NCBI RefSeq assembly: GCF_900187855.1
Contig: NZ_FYEG01000002.1
Span: forward strand, 248,001 to 312,000
Length of the DNA: 64,000 bases
Direction: 5' to 3'
From: Actinomyces minihominis
GTDB lineage: Bacteria; Actinomycetota; Actinomycetes; Actinomycetales; Actinomycetaceae
Part shown: positions 9,019-17,947 of the stretch, piece by piece
Layout of the letters: every line of letters begins with the position of its first letter
Numbering within the stretch: the stretch's first letter is position 1
Position numbers and translations under genes: made by a program
Notes under the pieces: model-generated
Told to the model about the DNA's origin: nothing
The model's database searches: none
The model's input: only the letters and a program-made list of their open reading frames with translations

Positions 9019-9070
9019 ACCGTAGGGGTGTTCGCAATTGGGTTCAAGCACCACGCGCGGCGTGTTGAAC
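9019..9070 (-). promoter_or_regulatory. ftsZ promoter, overlapping a hairpin after ftsQ
   Basis: On the minus strand TTGAAC (9047-9042), a 17-nt spacer and TACGGT (9024-9019) form a good -35/-10 pair about 85 nt before ftsZ. The same TTGAAC is one arm of an imperfect hairpin with GTTCAA (9070-9065) and an inner CACGC/GCGTG stem, just past the ftsQ stop. The arrangement could end ftsQ transcripts and start ftsZ ones. Confidence 0.55.
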
Positions 9071-9095
9071 TACCCAGCGGATCACAGGGGCGTCA

Positions 9096-9902
9096 CTACC
9101 TTGTGACCGGTTCTCTCGGGTTGCGTAGATCGTAGACCGCGGCGGGACGCTGCTCCACCAGAAGTGCCAGAACCTCGGCCTTCAGGTCGCTCTCTCCCGC
9201 CTCCCCCCAAACCACTTTCGCCCCGTCAGTTAGATCGAGAGTAACCACCACGTCCGTGGTGCTGATTGAGGCGACCTGTTCCCGCAGTTCCGCCGGAAGG
9301 CTACTCCAGACCTCAACAGCTTCAGCCGCCTGCTTGACACGGTGGGCATCATCCGCTGCGGTCACATGGACCACGGGAAGTCCCTCGATAGGTTCGGCCG
9401 AGATAGCCGTGGTGACGCCATCCGATCCCACCAGGGCATACCCGTCCTCAACTACAACCATCGCTTCCGGCACCCTCTCTGAAATCACAATGTTGAGTCC
9501 GTGTGGAAGCGCACGGGAGACTTCCGCGTCTGCGATAAGCGGTCGGTCCAAGAGCTCATCTCTAATAGCTCCGGTGGGGACTCTCAGAAGTGGGGTCCCC
9601 TCATACTGGGCCACGATGGGGGCAACATCCCCACTGATCACTCCCGACTGGGCTCCTTCGACGACCACAGCCTCCTCACGAAGCTCCAGCAAAGACGAAA
9701 AGAAGACCGCCCAAACCAGCCCCACCACAAGGGCGGTCGCAAGTGCTGCCATCAGAAAACGGAAAGCCACCAGTCGACGACGTGCAAGCCGTCGTTCCCT
9801 GGTGCGATCCCGCAGGTCGATGCGGACGCTGGTGGCTGACGAAGACGACTTCAATGAGGTTCCATCCCCGGCCCTCGGTCTCGTGGGACGGGATGAACTC
9901 AC
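9096..9902 (-). CDS. ftsQ: Divisome protein FtsQ
   Basis: Bitopic divisome protein of 268 residues linking the cytosolic and wall-synthesis parts of the septum. It has a basic cytosolic N terminus (~1-48), one membrane segment (~50-68), an extracytoplasmic POTRA domain (~74-140: LRVPTGAIRDELLDRPLIADAEVSRALPHG region) and a beta domain. The GTG at 9902 overlaps the murC stop in the 4-nt motif GTGA and has GGAGGA 7 nt upstream, so it is preferred over the GTG 21 nt further out. It ends the murC-ftsQ segment; ftsZ follows after its own promoter. Confidence 0.9.
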   Translation of the reverse strand: MSSSRPTRPRAGDGTSLKSSSSATSVRIDLRDRTRERRLARRRLVAFRFLMAALATALVVGLVWAVFFSSLLELREEAVVVEGAQSGVISGDVAPIVAQYEGTPLLRVPTGAIRDELLDRPLIADAEVSRALPHGLNIVISERVPEAMVVVEDGYALVGSDGVTTAISAEPIEGLPVVHVTAADDAHRVKQAAEAVEVWSSLPAELREQVASISTTDVVVTLDLTDGAKVVWGEAGESDLKAEVLALLVEQRPAAVYDLRNPREPVTR

Positions 9903-11314
9903 TTCCCGTCCTCCTCCAGCCACACCGACTCAACCAGTGGAGCCCTGAGGAAGATGTCACCCGCACCGATCAGGATGCAAACATCACCGGGCTTGGTTAG
10001 TAGTGCCGCTTTGCGCGCGGCCTCATCCATATCGGGAACCAGGTGTGCACCAGACTTCATCTTCGGACTGTTCGCAACCAGTGCGGTGGTGACGCCCGAT
10101 ATCGGATCCTCGCGTGCGGCGTAAATATCGGCGAGGACCACCTCATCCGCCCCCGAGAGGACCTCCGCAAAACGGTCAGCGAAGCTGAGGGTACGAGAGT
10201 AGAGGTGGGGCTGAAAGACCGCGATGACACGACCTTCACCCGCCACGATCCTTGCCTGCCTGAGGGCGACCTCAACCTCGGTTGGGTGGTGTGCATAGTC
10301 ATCGTAAACACGGCGCCCGCCCACTTCACCGCGAAGCTCAAAACGCCGCCCCGCTCCCCTAAAGTGTCCGAGGGCCTCGACTGCCACCATCCCGTCAACG
10401 CCGCAGGCAACGCAGGCGGCCCAGGCTCCAGCCGCATTCAAGATGCTGTGCTCACCGGTCACTCCGAGTCGGAGAGGGTAGCTCTGTCCCTCAAAGTTGA
10501 AGACGGCTGCAGCGGACTTCTCGGTCATCACCACGTCGGTGATCTCCACCTCGGGAGCTACGATGCTGCGCTCGGGGCGCCCGTAGGTGATCACCCTGTG
10601 CTCTCTGCCGTCGGAAGTACGACCGTACTGGGAAATCTCGGCGGAACCCGCATCTTCAGCGCAGCAGATCAGCGTCCCACCAGGAATCAGACGGTCAACA
10701 AACTGGCGGAAGATTCCAATGAACTCGTCCCTTGAAGCATAGTGGTCAAGGTGGTCCGGTTCGACGTTAGTAATGACCTCTACCGCAGGCGCATAGTGAA
10801 GGAAGGAGCCATCCGACTCATCGGCTTCCGCCACGAACACTTCGCTTCCAACGCGGGCACCCGACCCCTCACCGAGGACGGGTCCCCCGATCGCATATGA
10901 CGCATCGACCCCGGAGTTGAGGAGTGCCACCGCGATCATTGCCGAGGTTGAAGTCTTACCGTGGGCCCCTGCGACCGCAACGAAAGGCTGTCCCTCGGCT
11001 GCCAGGGCAAGGCCCCTGGAGCGATGAACCACGTTCTGTCCTCGCTCTCGCGCCACGATCAACTCGGGGTTACTCTCGCGAATAGCTGAAGAGATAATCA
11101 CCGTAGCCGCCTCGGGAACCCGGTCAGCATCGTGGGGAAAGTACGCCCCAATCCCCTTCGTAATCAGTGATTGCAGGACCGCTGAATCCTGTCGGTCGGA
11201 CCCGGTCACCTCTGCCCCCTGTCCCTTCAGTAGCTCAGCTACCACGGACATCCCGGCTCCCCCCACCCCGATGAGGTGGAACGACTGACCCTCAAGTGCT
11301 GTGGACCGACTCAT
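9899..11314 (-). CDS. murC: UDP-N-acetylmuramate--L-alanine ligase
   Basis: First amino-acid-adding ligase of peptidoglycan synthesis, 471 residues. It shows the Rossmann-type UDP-binding start FHLIGVGGAGMS, the ATP loop GAHGKTST (116-123), and the central and C-terminal Mur ligase motifs (EADESDGSFLHY and NVEPDHLDHY in the middle; VYDDYAHHPTEV and FQPHLYSRT near the end). It overlaps murG by 4 nt (ATGA) and ftsQ by 4 nt (GTGA), so the three are translationally coupled. No unusual residues were seen. Confidence 0.97.
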   Translation of the reverse strand: MSRSTALEGQSFHLIGVGGAGMSVVAELLKGQGAEVTGSDRQDSAVLQSLITKGIGAYFPHDADRVPEAATVIISSAIRESNPELIVARERGQNVVHRSRGLALAAEGQPFVAVAGAHGKTSTSAMIAVALLNSGVDASYAIGGPVLGEGSGARVGSEVFVAEADESDGSFLHYAPAVEVITNVEPDHLDHYASRDEFIGIFRQFVDRLIPGGTLICCAEDAGSAEISQYGRTSDGREHRVITYGRPERSIVAPEVEITDVVMTEKSAAAVFNFEGQSYPLRLGVTGEHSILNAAGAWAACVACGVDGMVAVEALGHFRGAGRRFELRGEVGGRRVYDDYAHHPTEVEVALRQARIVAGEGRVIAVFQPHLYSRTLSFADRFAEVLSGADEVVLADIYAAREDPISGVTTALVANSPKMKSGAHLVPDMDEAARKAALLTKPGDVCILIGAGDIFLRAPLVESVWLEEDGK

Positions 11315-12432
11315 TCTCGACCTCCAGTGGCTTCCTCTACGAGGTCGGCGAGGAGTGCGGCTCCGTCTCCCGGGGAGGTTGAACGGTTGGCTCTGCCCAT
11401 GGCACGCAGACGCTGCGGATCTGTCAGCAGCGGCAGAACCCGTTCACGCAGGACCTTCAAGTTGAAGTCTCGATCCTCAACCAAAATTGCGCCGCCCGCT
11501 TCAACCTGCTGTTCAGCATTACGACGCTGCTCTCCGTTTCCGATGGGGAGCGGGACATAAAATGCAGGGATGCCGAGGATCCCCAGCTCAGCAACGGTAC
11601 CCGCTCCAGAGCGGCACAGGACCAGGTCTGCTGCCGCAAGGGCATCATTCATGTTCGAAATGTACTCGCGAACGACCCAGGTGAGGTCCGGTCTCTGCGC
11701 GGCCGCAGCCATCACCTCTTCAGATTTACCCCTGCCCGTGGCGTGAAGTATCTGCACCTGGCCCTCGAACAGCTGGGCTCCTTCAATAAGGACCTCGTTG
11801 AGGTGCTGAGCACCAAGCGAACCACCAGTGACAAGGAGGATCGGACGCTGGGGATCAAGATCGAACTCATGGGCAGCGTTCTTCCGCCCCCTGGCTGCTC
11901 CGTCTGGTGTCAAGCGCTGCTCAGCCAGTTCAACAATCGATCGACGAAGAGGGAGGCCGGTGAAGACAGTCCTCCCTCGGGCAGCTTGAAGCTTGGTCTG
12001 GGGGAAGGCCAATGAAACCGACCTCGCCCTACGGGCTCCCAGGCGATTCGCTAGACCTGGCCGCACGTTCTGCTCTTGAACTACAAAGGGAACCCCCTTC
12101 TTAGTGGCAGCGATGTAGGCGGGGGCTGAAACATAGCCCCCGAAGCCAACGAGAACGTCGATTCCCTCGAGTGCCTCTCCCGCCAGAGACACCGCTCGGG
12201 TCAGCCTCGAAGGGACGGTAAACAGCTCTGGTGAGGGACGACGGGGAATCGGGACCCGCGGAATGGTGAGAAGCGGAAAACCGGCCTCTGGGACCAACTC
12301 GGCCTCAAGCCCCTCCGCGGTCCCCAGCACCGAGACCTCGTGGCCGCGCTCTCGCAGCACCTCGGCTGTTGCCAGCAGCGGATTGACGTGACCGGCTGTG
12401 CCTCCACCTGCGAGCAGTATACGTAGCGCCAT
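11311..12432 (-). CDS. murG: Lipid II-forming GlcNAc transferase MurG
   Basis: GT28 glycosyltransferase of 373 residues that adds GlcNAc to lipid I to make lipid II on the cytosolic membrane face. Motifs: GGGTAGHVNP at residues 9-18, GFGGYVSAPAYIAA, the middle GGSLGAQ, and the C-terminal donor-site SGAGTVAELGILGIP and LPIGNGEQRRNAEQ blocks. The ATG directly abuts the ftsW stop (TAA|ATG, zero spacing) and the end overlaps murC by 4 nt. Confidence 0.97.
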   Translation of the reverse strand: MALRILLAGGGTAGHVNPLLATAEVLRERGHEVSVLGTAEGLEAELVPEAGFPLLTIPRVPIPRRPSPELFTVPSRLTRAVSLAGEALEGIDVLVGFGGYVSAPAYIAATKKGVPFVVQEQNVRPGLANRLGARRARSVSLAFPQTKLQAARGRTVFTGLPLRRSIVELAEQRLTPDGAARGRKNAAHEFDLDPQRPILLVTGGSLGAQHLNEVLIEGAQLFEGQVQILHATGRGKSEEVMAAAAQRPDLTWVVREYISNMNDALAAADLVLCRSGAGTVAELGILGIPAFYVPLPIGNGEQRRNAEQQVEAGGAILVEDRDFNLKVLRERVLPLLTDPQRLRAMGRANRSTSPGDGAALLADLVEEATGGRE

Positions 12433-13845
12433 TTAGGATGCCTCCGGGTCGAATGGTTTCTGAGTCTTGAGTCCAGACCGATCCGAGGCTGGAGCGGGTC
12501 TTTTCGGCGCTCGAGGAAGTCCGGTGGCCGGAGGAACGGTCGGGGGTGCCGAGGGCGAGGCCGCAACTCTTGAGGAACTGCGACGCGGGGTTCGCGGTGC
12601 TGGCGCCCTGCGCGGATCACGTCCTGCTGTGTCCGGGTTGAGACGGCCCTTGCGACGCATGCCGGCCTCCTCCCGAGCAAAGGAAAGGAGGACCCCGATT
12701 GCCATCGCCGTGAAGAGGAAAGATGAGCCGCCGTAGGAGACAAGTGGGAATGGAACCCCAATGACAGGGGCCAGCCCCGTGACGGTGCCGATGTTGATCA
12801 GACCCTGCACCATCAGCCAGGTGGCAACACCCCCCGCGGTAATCGCAATGAAACGAGACTTTGCGTTAGCTGACAAACGCAGCGTTCCGTAGATGAGAAG
12901 GCCGAGTAGGGCGAGCAGGGTCAGGCTGCCAATAAGGCCGAACTCTTCCCCGACAATGGCGAGGATGAAGTCCGTGTGTGCCTCCTGAAGATAGTTCCAC
13001 TTTTCCCGAGAAGCTCCGGGGCCAAGCCCGGTCAATCCCCCGGAACCAAGTGCCCAGAGGCCGTGATCGGTCTGTGTCGGCGCCGCGGTGTTTGGCGGTG
13101 TCCCAAAGCCCGGGATGAACTCAAGGACACGGCGGGTCCGCGAGGGACTGATAGCAACCAGGAGGATTGCCGCGGCACCGCCCGCTATACCCAGTATGGC
13201 AAACCATGAGGCCTTGATACCCGCCACCCAGAGAGCCCCGAACACAAGCCCCACAAAAACCAGGGCGGTACCCATATCGCCGCCCAGCATGACTGCTCCG
13301 ACCGCAAAGAGCGCCGGCAGACCGGCGAGGACGACAACCTGCTTCCAGTTGTTCAAGTCCGTCGACCTGGCACTCAGGGTGCGCCCTAGCACCAGGCAGG
13401 TTGCCAGCTTGAGGAACTCAGAAGGTTGAATGACCTGACCTGTCCCCGGGATGGGTAACCAGTTGGTATTACCACCCTCACCGATGCCGACAAAATAAAC
13501 GGCAATCTGTAGTACCAGAGCAATCAGGAAGACTGTCGGTGCGAACTTTTCCCACAGACGCGCCGGTACCAGCGCGGCACCGACAGCGGCCCCCAGTGCC
13601 AGCACGGCGATACCGACCATCTTCAGAAAGGGGACATAGGGGTTCACACCCATCGCAATGTTCGTCACTGCGCTTGCTGAGAAGCCCATCAGTAGACCGA
13701 ACAACGCCAAAAAGACTGCGGGAACCAGGATCAGGTAGTAGGTGGTGATCGGTGAAGGAGGCTTCGGCTCTGAACCTGAAGGGGCAAACTTGATCCTCGG
13801 CACCCGCTGGCGAAGGGTTCGCTTCGGCGTGGACTGAGAAGACAT
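12433..13845 (-). CDS. ftsW: SEDS peptidoglycan polymerase FtsW
   Basis: Septal SEDS-family glycan polymerase of 470 residues with about ten membrane segments. It has the SEDS signatures GTGQVIQPSEFLKLA, GGDMGTALVF and EAHTDFILAIVGEEFG, and ends with a long Pro/Arg/Ser-rich cytosolic tail (~390-470) as in many actinobacteria. ATG 13845 is chosen: it lies 4 nt past the murD stop with GAGGGG upstream; a TTG 24 nt earlier is less likely. The partner transpeptidase would be the FtsI encoded in the same cluster. Confidence 0.94.
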   Translation of the reverse strand: MSSQSTPKRTLRQRVPRIKFAPSGSEPKPPSPITTYYLILVPAVFLALFGLLMGFSASAVTNIAMGVNPYVPFLKMVGIAVLALGAAVGAALVPARLWEKFAPTVFLIALVLQIAVYFVGIGEGGNTNWLPIPGTGQVIQPSEFLKLATCLVLGRTLSARSTDLNNWKQVVVLAGLPALFAVGAVMLGGDMGTALVFVGLVFGALWVAGIKASWFAILGIAGGAAAILLVAISPSRTRRVLEFIPGFGTPPNTAAPTQTDHGLWALGSGGLTGLGPGASREKWNYLQEAHTDFILAIVGEEFGLIGSLTLLALLGLLIYGTLRLSANAKSRFIAITAGGVATWLMVQGLINIGTVTGLAPVIGVPFPLVSYGGSSFLFTAMAIGVLLSFAREEAGMRRKGRLNPDTAGRDPRRAPAPRTPRRSSSRVAASPSAPPTVPPATGLPRAPKRPAPASDRSGLKTQKPFDPEAS

Positions 13846-13849
13846 GTCC

Positions 13850-15298
13850 CTACCCCTCACCTCCGACAACTTCTTTCACCGCACTGACATACGCATCCCC
13901 CCGTTGCGAGTAGCTCGCAAACTGATCCCAGGACGCACAGGCCGGCGCGAGTAACACGTTATCCCCCGGCTCCGTCATTTCGAGGCAGGCGCGCACAACT
14001 TCCTTCATCCATTTCCCAGGTTCACCGTCGCCGGGAACCGCAGTTACGGGAAGATCCGGGGCTTGCTCCGCCAGGATTCGGAGTATTTCCTGCTGTTCCG
14101 AACCTATTACCACCACTGCCTTGACCCTGTCTGCGGCTGTGGCGATCAACCCGGAGAGATCCTGCCCCTTCGTGTCACCCCCAAGGATCCACGCCGTCGT
14201 ACCGGGCAGCACATTCTCAAGAGCGGCGGAGGCAGCGTGGACGTTGGTGGCCTTTGAGTCGTTAATCCAGGTTCTGCCATCCTCGGTCGGCACCAGGGCA
14301 AACCTGTGCGGAGCCATTTGGAAGTCCCGTAGCCCCGCGATGATATCCGCGCCCGTCACCCCCACGGATCGAGCAAGTCCCGCCGCAGCCAGCGCATCGC
14401 GAACCAGCGGAGATGAGGCTCCGTCCCTGTTGGTTAGGGCGGCACGCAGCAGCGGTACCTGGCTGAGGTCAGCTACCTCAGGCTCCTCGCTCTTCGCGTC
14501 AAGGAAAGCCAGGTCAATGAGGATCCCATCGACGATTCCGATTTCACCGCTGCCAACAACGCCGAAGGTTAAAGGTACGACGACTGAACCTTCAGAGTCA
14601 GTTGCATGGCAAGCCATCTCAGCAACCACCGGATCATCCGCAAACACCAGCCGAGCACGCTGGACACGGTCATAAACTCTGGATTTGGCTGAGCGGTAGG
14701 CCTCGATGCTGCCATGCCAGTCCAGGTGGTCTGAATCAACGTTGAGGCAAATACTTGCCCAGGGGGCGAGCGTTGCCGTCGTTGCCAACTGGAATGACGA
14801 AAGCTCGGCTACCAGTACCTCATGTCCCTCGGTGACGGCCCGGGTTACCGGATAGCCGATGTTTCCTGTCTCAATCGCGTCCAAACCTGCCCGGGCCAGG
14901 ATTGCGCCGACCATGCCAACCGTCGTGGTCTTCCCGTTGGTACCGGTCACAGCGAGCCATCGGGCCGGGTCACTCTGGGCCGTCCCGATGCGGAAAGCCA
15001 ACTCGACCTCACCAATCACATCCAGTCCGGATTGGCGCGTCAACTGGGAGATCGGCGACGACTCAGGAACCCCCGGGGACAGGACGACGAGGGCGGGTGC
15101 AAGCGCAATGATCTGTTCGGCAAGACGCGTGGCATCCGGGTAGCTACGCAAGTCAAAGTGCAGCGGGTTGAGATCGTCAGGTAACTGCGTGGTGACCTGG
15201 TCAAACACTGTGACGCTGTAGCCGCGTTCATGCAGCAGACGGGCCGCCCCCCGGCCGGAGACACCGAGTCCTACCACTGCGGCACGAGGGTGGCTCAC
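13850..15298 (-). CDS. murD: UDP-MurNAc-L-Ala--D-glutamate ligase
   Basis: Adds D-glutamate in the second peptide step; 482 residues. The N-terminal dinucleotide-like fold AAVVGLGVSGRGAARLL is followed by the ATP loop GTNGKTTT (~119-126), the NVDSDHLDWHGS region and the C-terminal TWINDSKATNVHAA and ILGGDTKGQDLS motifs. The start GTG 15298 overlaps the mraY stop in GTGA; the frame is open 34 codons further upstream within mraY, but that stretch is not family-like. Confidence 0.96.
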   Translation of the reverse strand: MSHPRAAVVGLGVSGRGAARLLHERGYSVTVFDQVTTQLPDDLNPLHFDLRSYPDATRLAEQIIALAPALVVLSPGVPESSPISQLTRQSGLDVIGEVELAFRIGTAQSDPARWLAVTGTNGKTTTVGMVGAILARAGLDAIETGNIGYPVTRAVTEGHEVLVAELSSFQLATTATLAPWASICLNVDSDHLDWHGSIEAYRSAKSRVYDRVQRARLVFADDPVVAEMACHATDSEGSVVVPLTFGVVGSGEIGIVDGILIDLAFLDAKSEEPEVADLSQVPLLRAALTNRDGASSPLVRDALAAAGLARSVGVTGADIIAGLRDFQMAPHRFALVPTEDGRTWINDSKATNVHAASAALENVLPGTTAWILGGDTKGQDLSGLIATAADRVKAVVVIGSEQQEILRILAEQAPDLPVTAVPGDGEPGKWMKEVVRACLEMTEPGDNVLLAPACASWDQFASYSQRGDAYVSAVKEVVGGEG

Positions 15299-16383
15299 TG
15301 GAGTCCCGAAACCCATTCGAAGTAGAAGAGGCCGACCCCCGTTACGGCGAAGAGTGCCGACACAATCCAGAACCTGGTCACGATCGTCACTTCCTTCCAC
15401 CCCGAAAGTTCAAAGTGATGGTGAAGCGGAGCCATCTTGAAGACCCGCTTGCCCGTCATCTTGAAACTGCCGATCTGGATGACATCCGAAAGAACCACCG
15501 CTACGAAAAGGCCGCCAATGACAACCGCGAGAAGCTCGGTGTGCGACATGATGGACAGACCGGCGAATGCCCCACCGAGGGCAAGCGAACCGGTGTCTCC
15601 CATGAAGATCTGTGCCGGAGAGGTGTTCCACCACAGGAATCCAATCAGGGCTCCGACGACTGCGGCCGAGAAGATCGCCAGGCTGAGCGGATCCCGCGTC
15701 TCATAGCAGACGTTCATCCCTCCGACGTGGCGGGAGCACGCCTGACTGTACTGCCAGAAGGAAATAATCGTGTAGGCCGAAAAGACTCCGATCGACGCAC
15801 CTGTTGCCAAACCATCCAGGCCATCGGTCAGATTAACACCGTTCGACCAGGCGGCTACGAGGAAGTTAATCCAGATCAGGAAGAGGATGACGCCGATAAC
15901 CACACCCGCAAAGGCAAGGTTGATCGAAACACCCCTGAAGATCGAGATCTCCATGGATCCCGGGGTACGCCCGGAAGAGTTGGGGTTGAGGAGAAGAAGT
16001 GCCCCGAAAATCGTTGCCACCCCCACCTGGCCAATAATCTTTCCCAGGGGGTTGAGGCCGAGGCTACGGTGTTTGCGAATCTTGATGAAATCATCCAGAA
16101 AACCAACCGTGCCGAGACCCACGGTGAGGAACATCAGGAGCCAGACAGAGTAGGAAGGCCAAGACCCGTTGACCCCGAAACCGACGAACACTCCCAGAAG
16201 GAGAGCAAAGATGATTCCTATGCCACCCATGGTGGGGGTGCCACGTTTTGTGAAGTGCGCCGTGGGCCCATCCTGGCGGACAAACTGTCCGTACTCTTTC
16301 TTGACCAGGTACTTGATGAGGAGCGGGGTCCCGAAAAGACTGGCCAAGAATGCAATCGCGAAAGCGACGATCACGCCGATCAT
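15295..16383 (-). CDS. mraY: Phospho-MurNAc-pentapeptide translocase MraY
   Basis: Polytopic membrane enzyme of 362 residues that transfers phospho-MurNAc-pentapeptide to undecaprenyl phosphate (lipid I). Family motifs are clear: GTPTMGGIGII near residue 48, GFLDDFIKIRKHRSLGL (~93-109), NGVNLTDGLDGLATG, and FMGDTGSLALGG with MAPLHHHFELSGWKE toward the C terminus. It follows murF by 46 nt and overlaps murD by 4 nt. Confidence 0.97.
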   Translation of the reverse strand: MIGVIVAFAIAFLASLFGTPLLIKYLVKKEYGQFVRQDGPTAHFTKRGTPTMGGIGIIFALLLGVFVGFGVNGSWPSYSVWLLMFLTVGLGTVGFLDDFIKIRKHRSLGLNPLGKIIGQVGVATIFGALLLLNPNSSGRTPGSMEISIFRGVSINLAFAGVVIGVILFLIWINFLVAAWSNGVNLTDGLDGLATGASIGVFSAYTIISFWQYSQACSRHVGGMNVCYETRDPLSLAIFSAAVVGALIGFLWWNTSPAQIFMGDTGSLALGGAFAGLSIMSHTELLAVVIGGLFVAVVLSDVIQIGSFKMTGKRVFKMAPLHHHFELSGWKEVTIVTRFWIVSALFAVTGVGLFYFEWVSGLQ

Positions 16384-16429
16384 CGGCTAACCTCCGTGTG
16401 TTCGGTCAATACGCCCATTCGGCTCGATC

Positions 16430-17863
16430 CTACGCTTTCCCCAGTAGTGCTTCAGCAACCCGCCAGGCTCCCGATCCGTTCGATCCCTTGAGAAGAACCA
16501 CGTCAGCTGTCTGAAGCTCCCCAAGAACAGCTTCAAGCGCCAAGTCCACCTCAGACGTCGAATAGGTCGTCACACCGCTACTCAGCGACTCCAGAAGTGG
16601 GGACGCACCCGCACCGATGGTAACTACGACATCGGGCTCGGCCTCGGCTAGCGCGAGACCAACCTCACGGTGAATTTCATCCGAACCTTCACCAAGTTCC
16701 AGCATCTCACCGAGCACCATGACGAGGCGCCGCCCCCTTCGAATGGAGTTTGCCGCTTCGAAAGAGGCCCGCATCGAGTCGGGGTTGGCATTGTAGGAGT
16801 CGTCGATCACCGTGACGGTGACAGACCTTCCATGTGCTGCTTCGACGAGGACGTCCTCAGTGATCGCCATCCGGTGAGGTGAGACCGGGGTGCTCTCTTC
16901 CAGGGAGCGCACCGCCTGAATGGTGGAGCAGCCCAGAGCGTAGTGCCCGGCCACTGCAGCCAGCGCATTACCAACCTGGTGAAGTCCAGCTAGGCGCAGC
17001 TTCACGCGGCCTCTAAAGTCAGGGGCTTCAAGCACGAAACTGGGGCACCCATCCTCCTCAAGCAGCACGTGGGTAGCGCGAACGGGGGCGTCCTCACGAC
17101 CGCTTGCAGAGAAGTAGATGACCTCCCCGGGAGCATGGCTTGACATGGCAGCCACTGCCTCATCATCCGCGTTCAACACCGCAACCCCGTGGGTTCGCAG
17201 CCCCTCAACCAACTCACGCTTTGTCTCAACCAGACTGTCCACCGAGTCGTAGCCACCCAGGTGGGCTCGGCCGACCATCAGCTCAATCGCAGCATCGAGG
17301 GGAGCGATATCGGTGAGGTAGCGAATGTGTCCGGGACCAGACGCCCCCATCTCGAGGACGAGGAACCGAGTCTCCGGGGCGGCCTTGAGGATCGTCAGGG
17401 GACAACCCACCTCATTGTTGAATGACAGAACCGGGGCAACGGTTGGACCAGAACGTGCGAACATGCCGGCAAGCAGGTCCTTGACCGTAGTTTTGCCGGC
17501 GGATCCAGTTACGCCGATTACCTGGATGGGTCCCAGATCCCGCAGGTCCTCAAGATGACGGTGCGCCAGCCCTCCCAGAGACACTGTCGCGTTCTCGACG
17601 ATTATCTGCGGAACTGAAATGTCTTCGATGAGACGTTCACCAACTACCAGCTCCGCTCCCGCAGCAATAGCCTGCGGGATAAAGCTGTGCCCATCGGCTT
17701 CCTCACCGAATCGGGCGAAGTAGATCGAGCCCTGTTCGCACTCCCGCGAATCCGTCGTCGCCTTCGCAATGTCTACCAGGATGGTGGCGGGGTTACCGTT
17801 CATTTCGGGTAGGTGCACCACACCGGATACGGCACCTGCTACCCACTCAAGCGAGCGCAACAT
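16430..17863 (-). CDS. murF: UDP-MurNAc-tripeptide--D-Ala-D-Ala ligase
   Basis: Adds D-Ala-D-Ala to complete the UDP-MurNAc-pentapeptide; 477 residues. The ATP loop GSAGKTTVK starts at ~120, NNEVGCPLT is in the expected place, and the MurF signature DDSYNANPDSMRASFEA (middle to late) separates it from MurE. ATG 17863 has GGAGGGCGA directly upstream. It lies 84 nt downstream of ftsI, the interval in which murE usually sits; the gap holds no coding sequence. Confidence 0.96.
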   Translation of the reverse strand: MLRSLEWVAGAVSGVVHLPEMNGNPATILVDIAKATTDSRECEQGSIYFARFGEEADGHSFIPQAIAAGAELVVGERLIEDISVPQIIVENATVSLGGLAHRHLEDLRDLGPIQVIGVTGSAGKTTVKDLLAGMFARSGPTVAPVLSFNNEVGCPLTILKAAPETRFLVLEMGASGPGHIRYLTDIAPLDAAIELMVGRAHLGGYDSVDSLVETKRELVEGLRTHGVAVLNADDEAVAAMSSHAPGEVIYFSASGREDAPVRATHVLLEEDGCPSFVLEAPDFRGRVKLRLAGLHQVGNALAAVAGHYALGCSTIQAVRSLEESTPVSPHRMAITEDVLVEAAHGRSVTVTVIDDSYNANPDSMRASFEAANSIRRGRRLVMVLGEMLELGEGSDEIHREVGLALAEAEPDVVVTIGAGASPLLESLSSGVTTYSTSEVDLALEAVLGELQTADVVLLKGSNGSGAWRVAEALLGKA

Positions 17864-17947
17864 TCGCCCTCCTCAATCAAACTCAATAACTGGTGTCAGT
17901 CTTCGCTACCTCGGGTTGGGATACAAGGCAGCCGGAACGACTAGGAC

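Noticed and set aside
15415-16491. Long open frame (358 codons) on the plus strand opposite mraY
   Set aside because: mraY is certain on the minus strand; the plus-strand product is charged, low-complexity and unlike any family, and no ribosome site precedes it.
16430-17863. Could this gene be murE rather than murF
   Set aside because: It carries the MurF signature DSYNANPDSM and lacks the MurE pattern, so murE is truly absent here.
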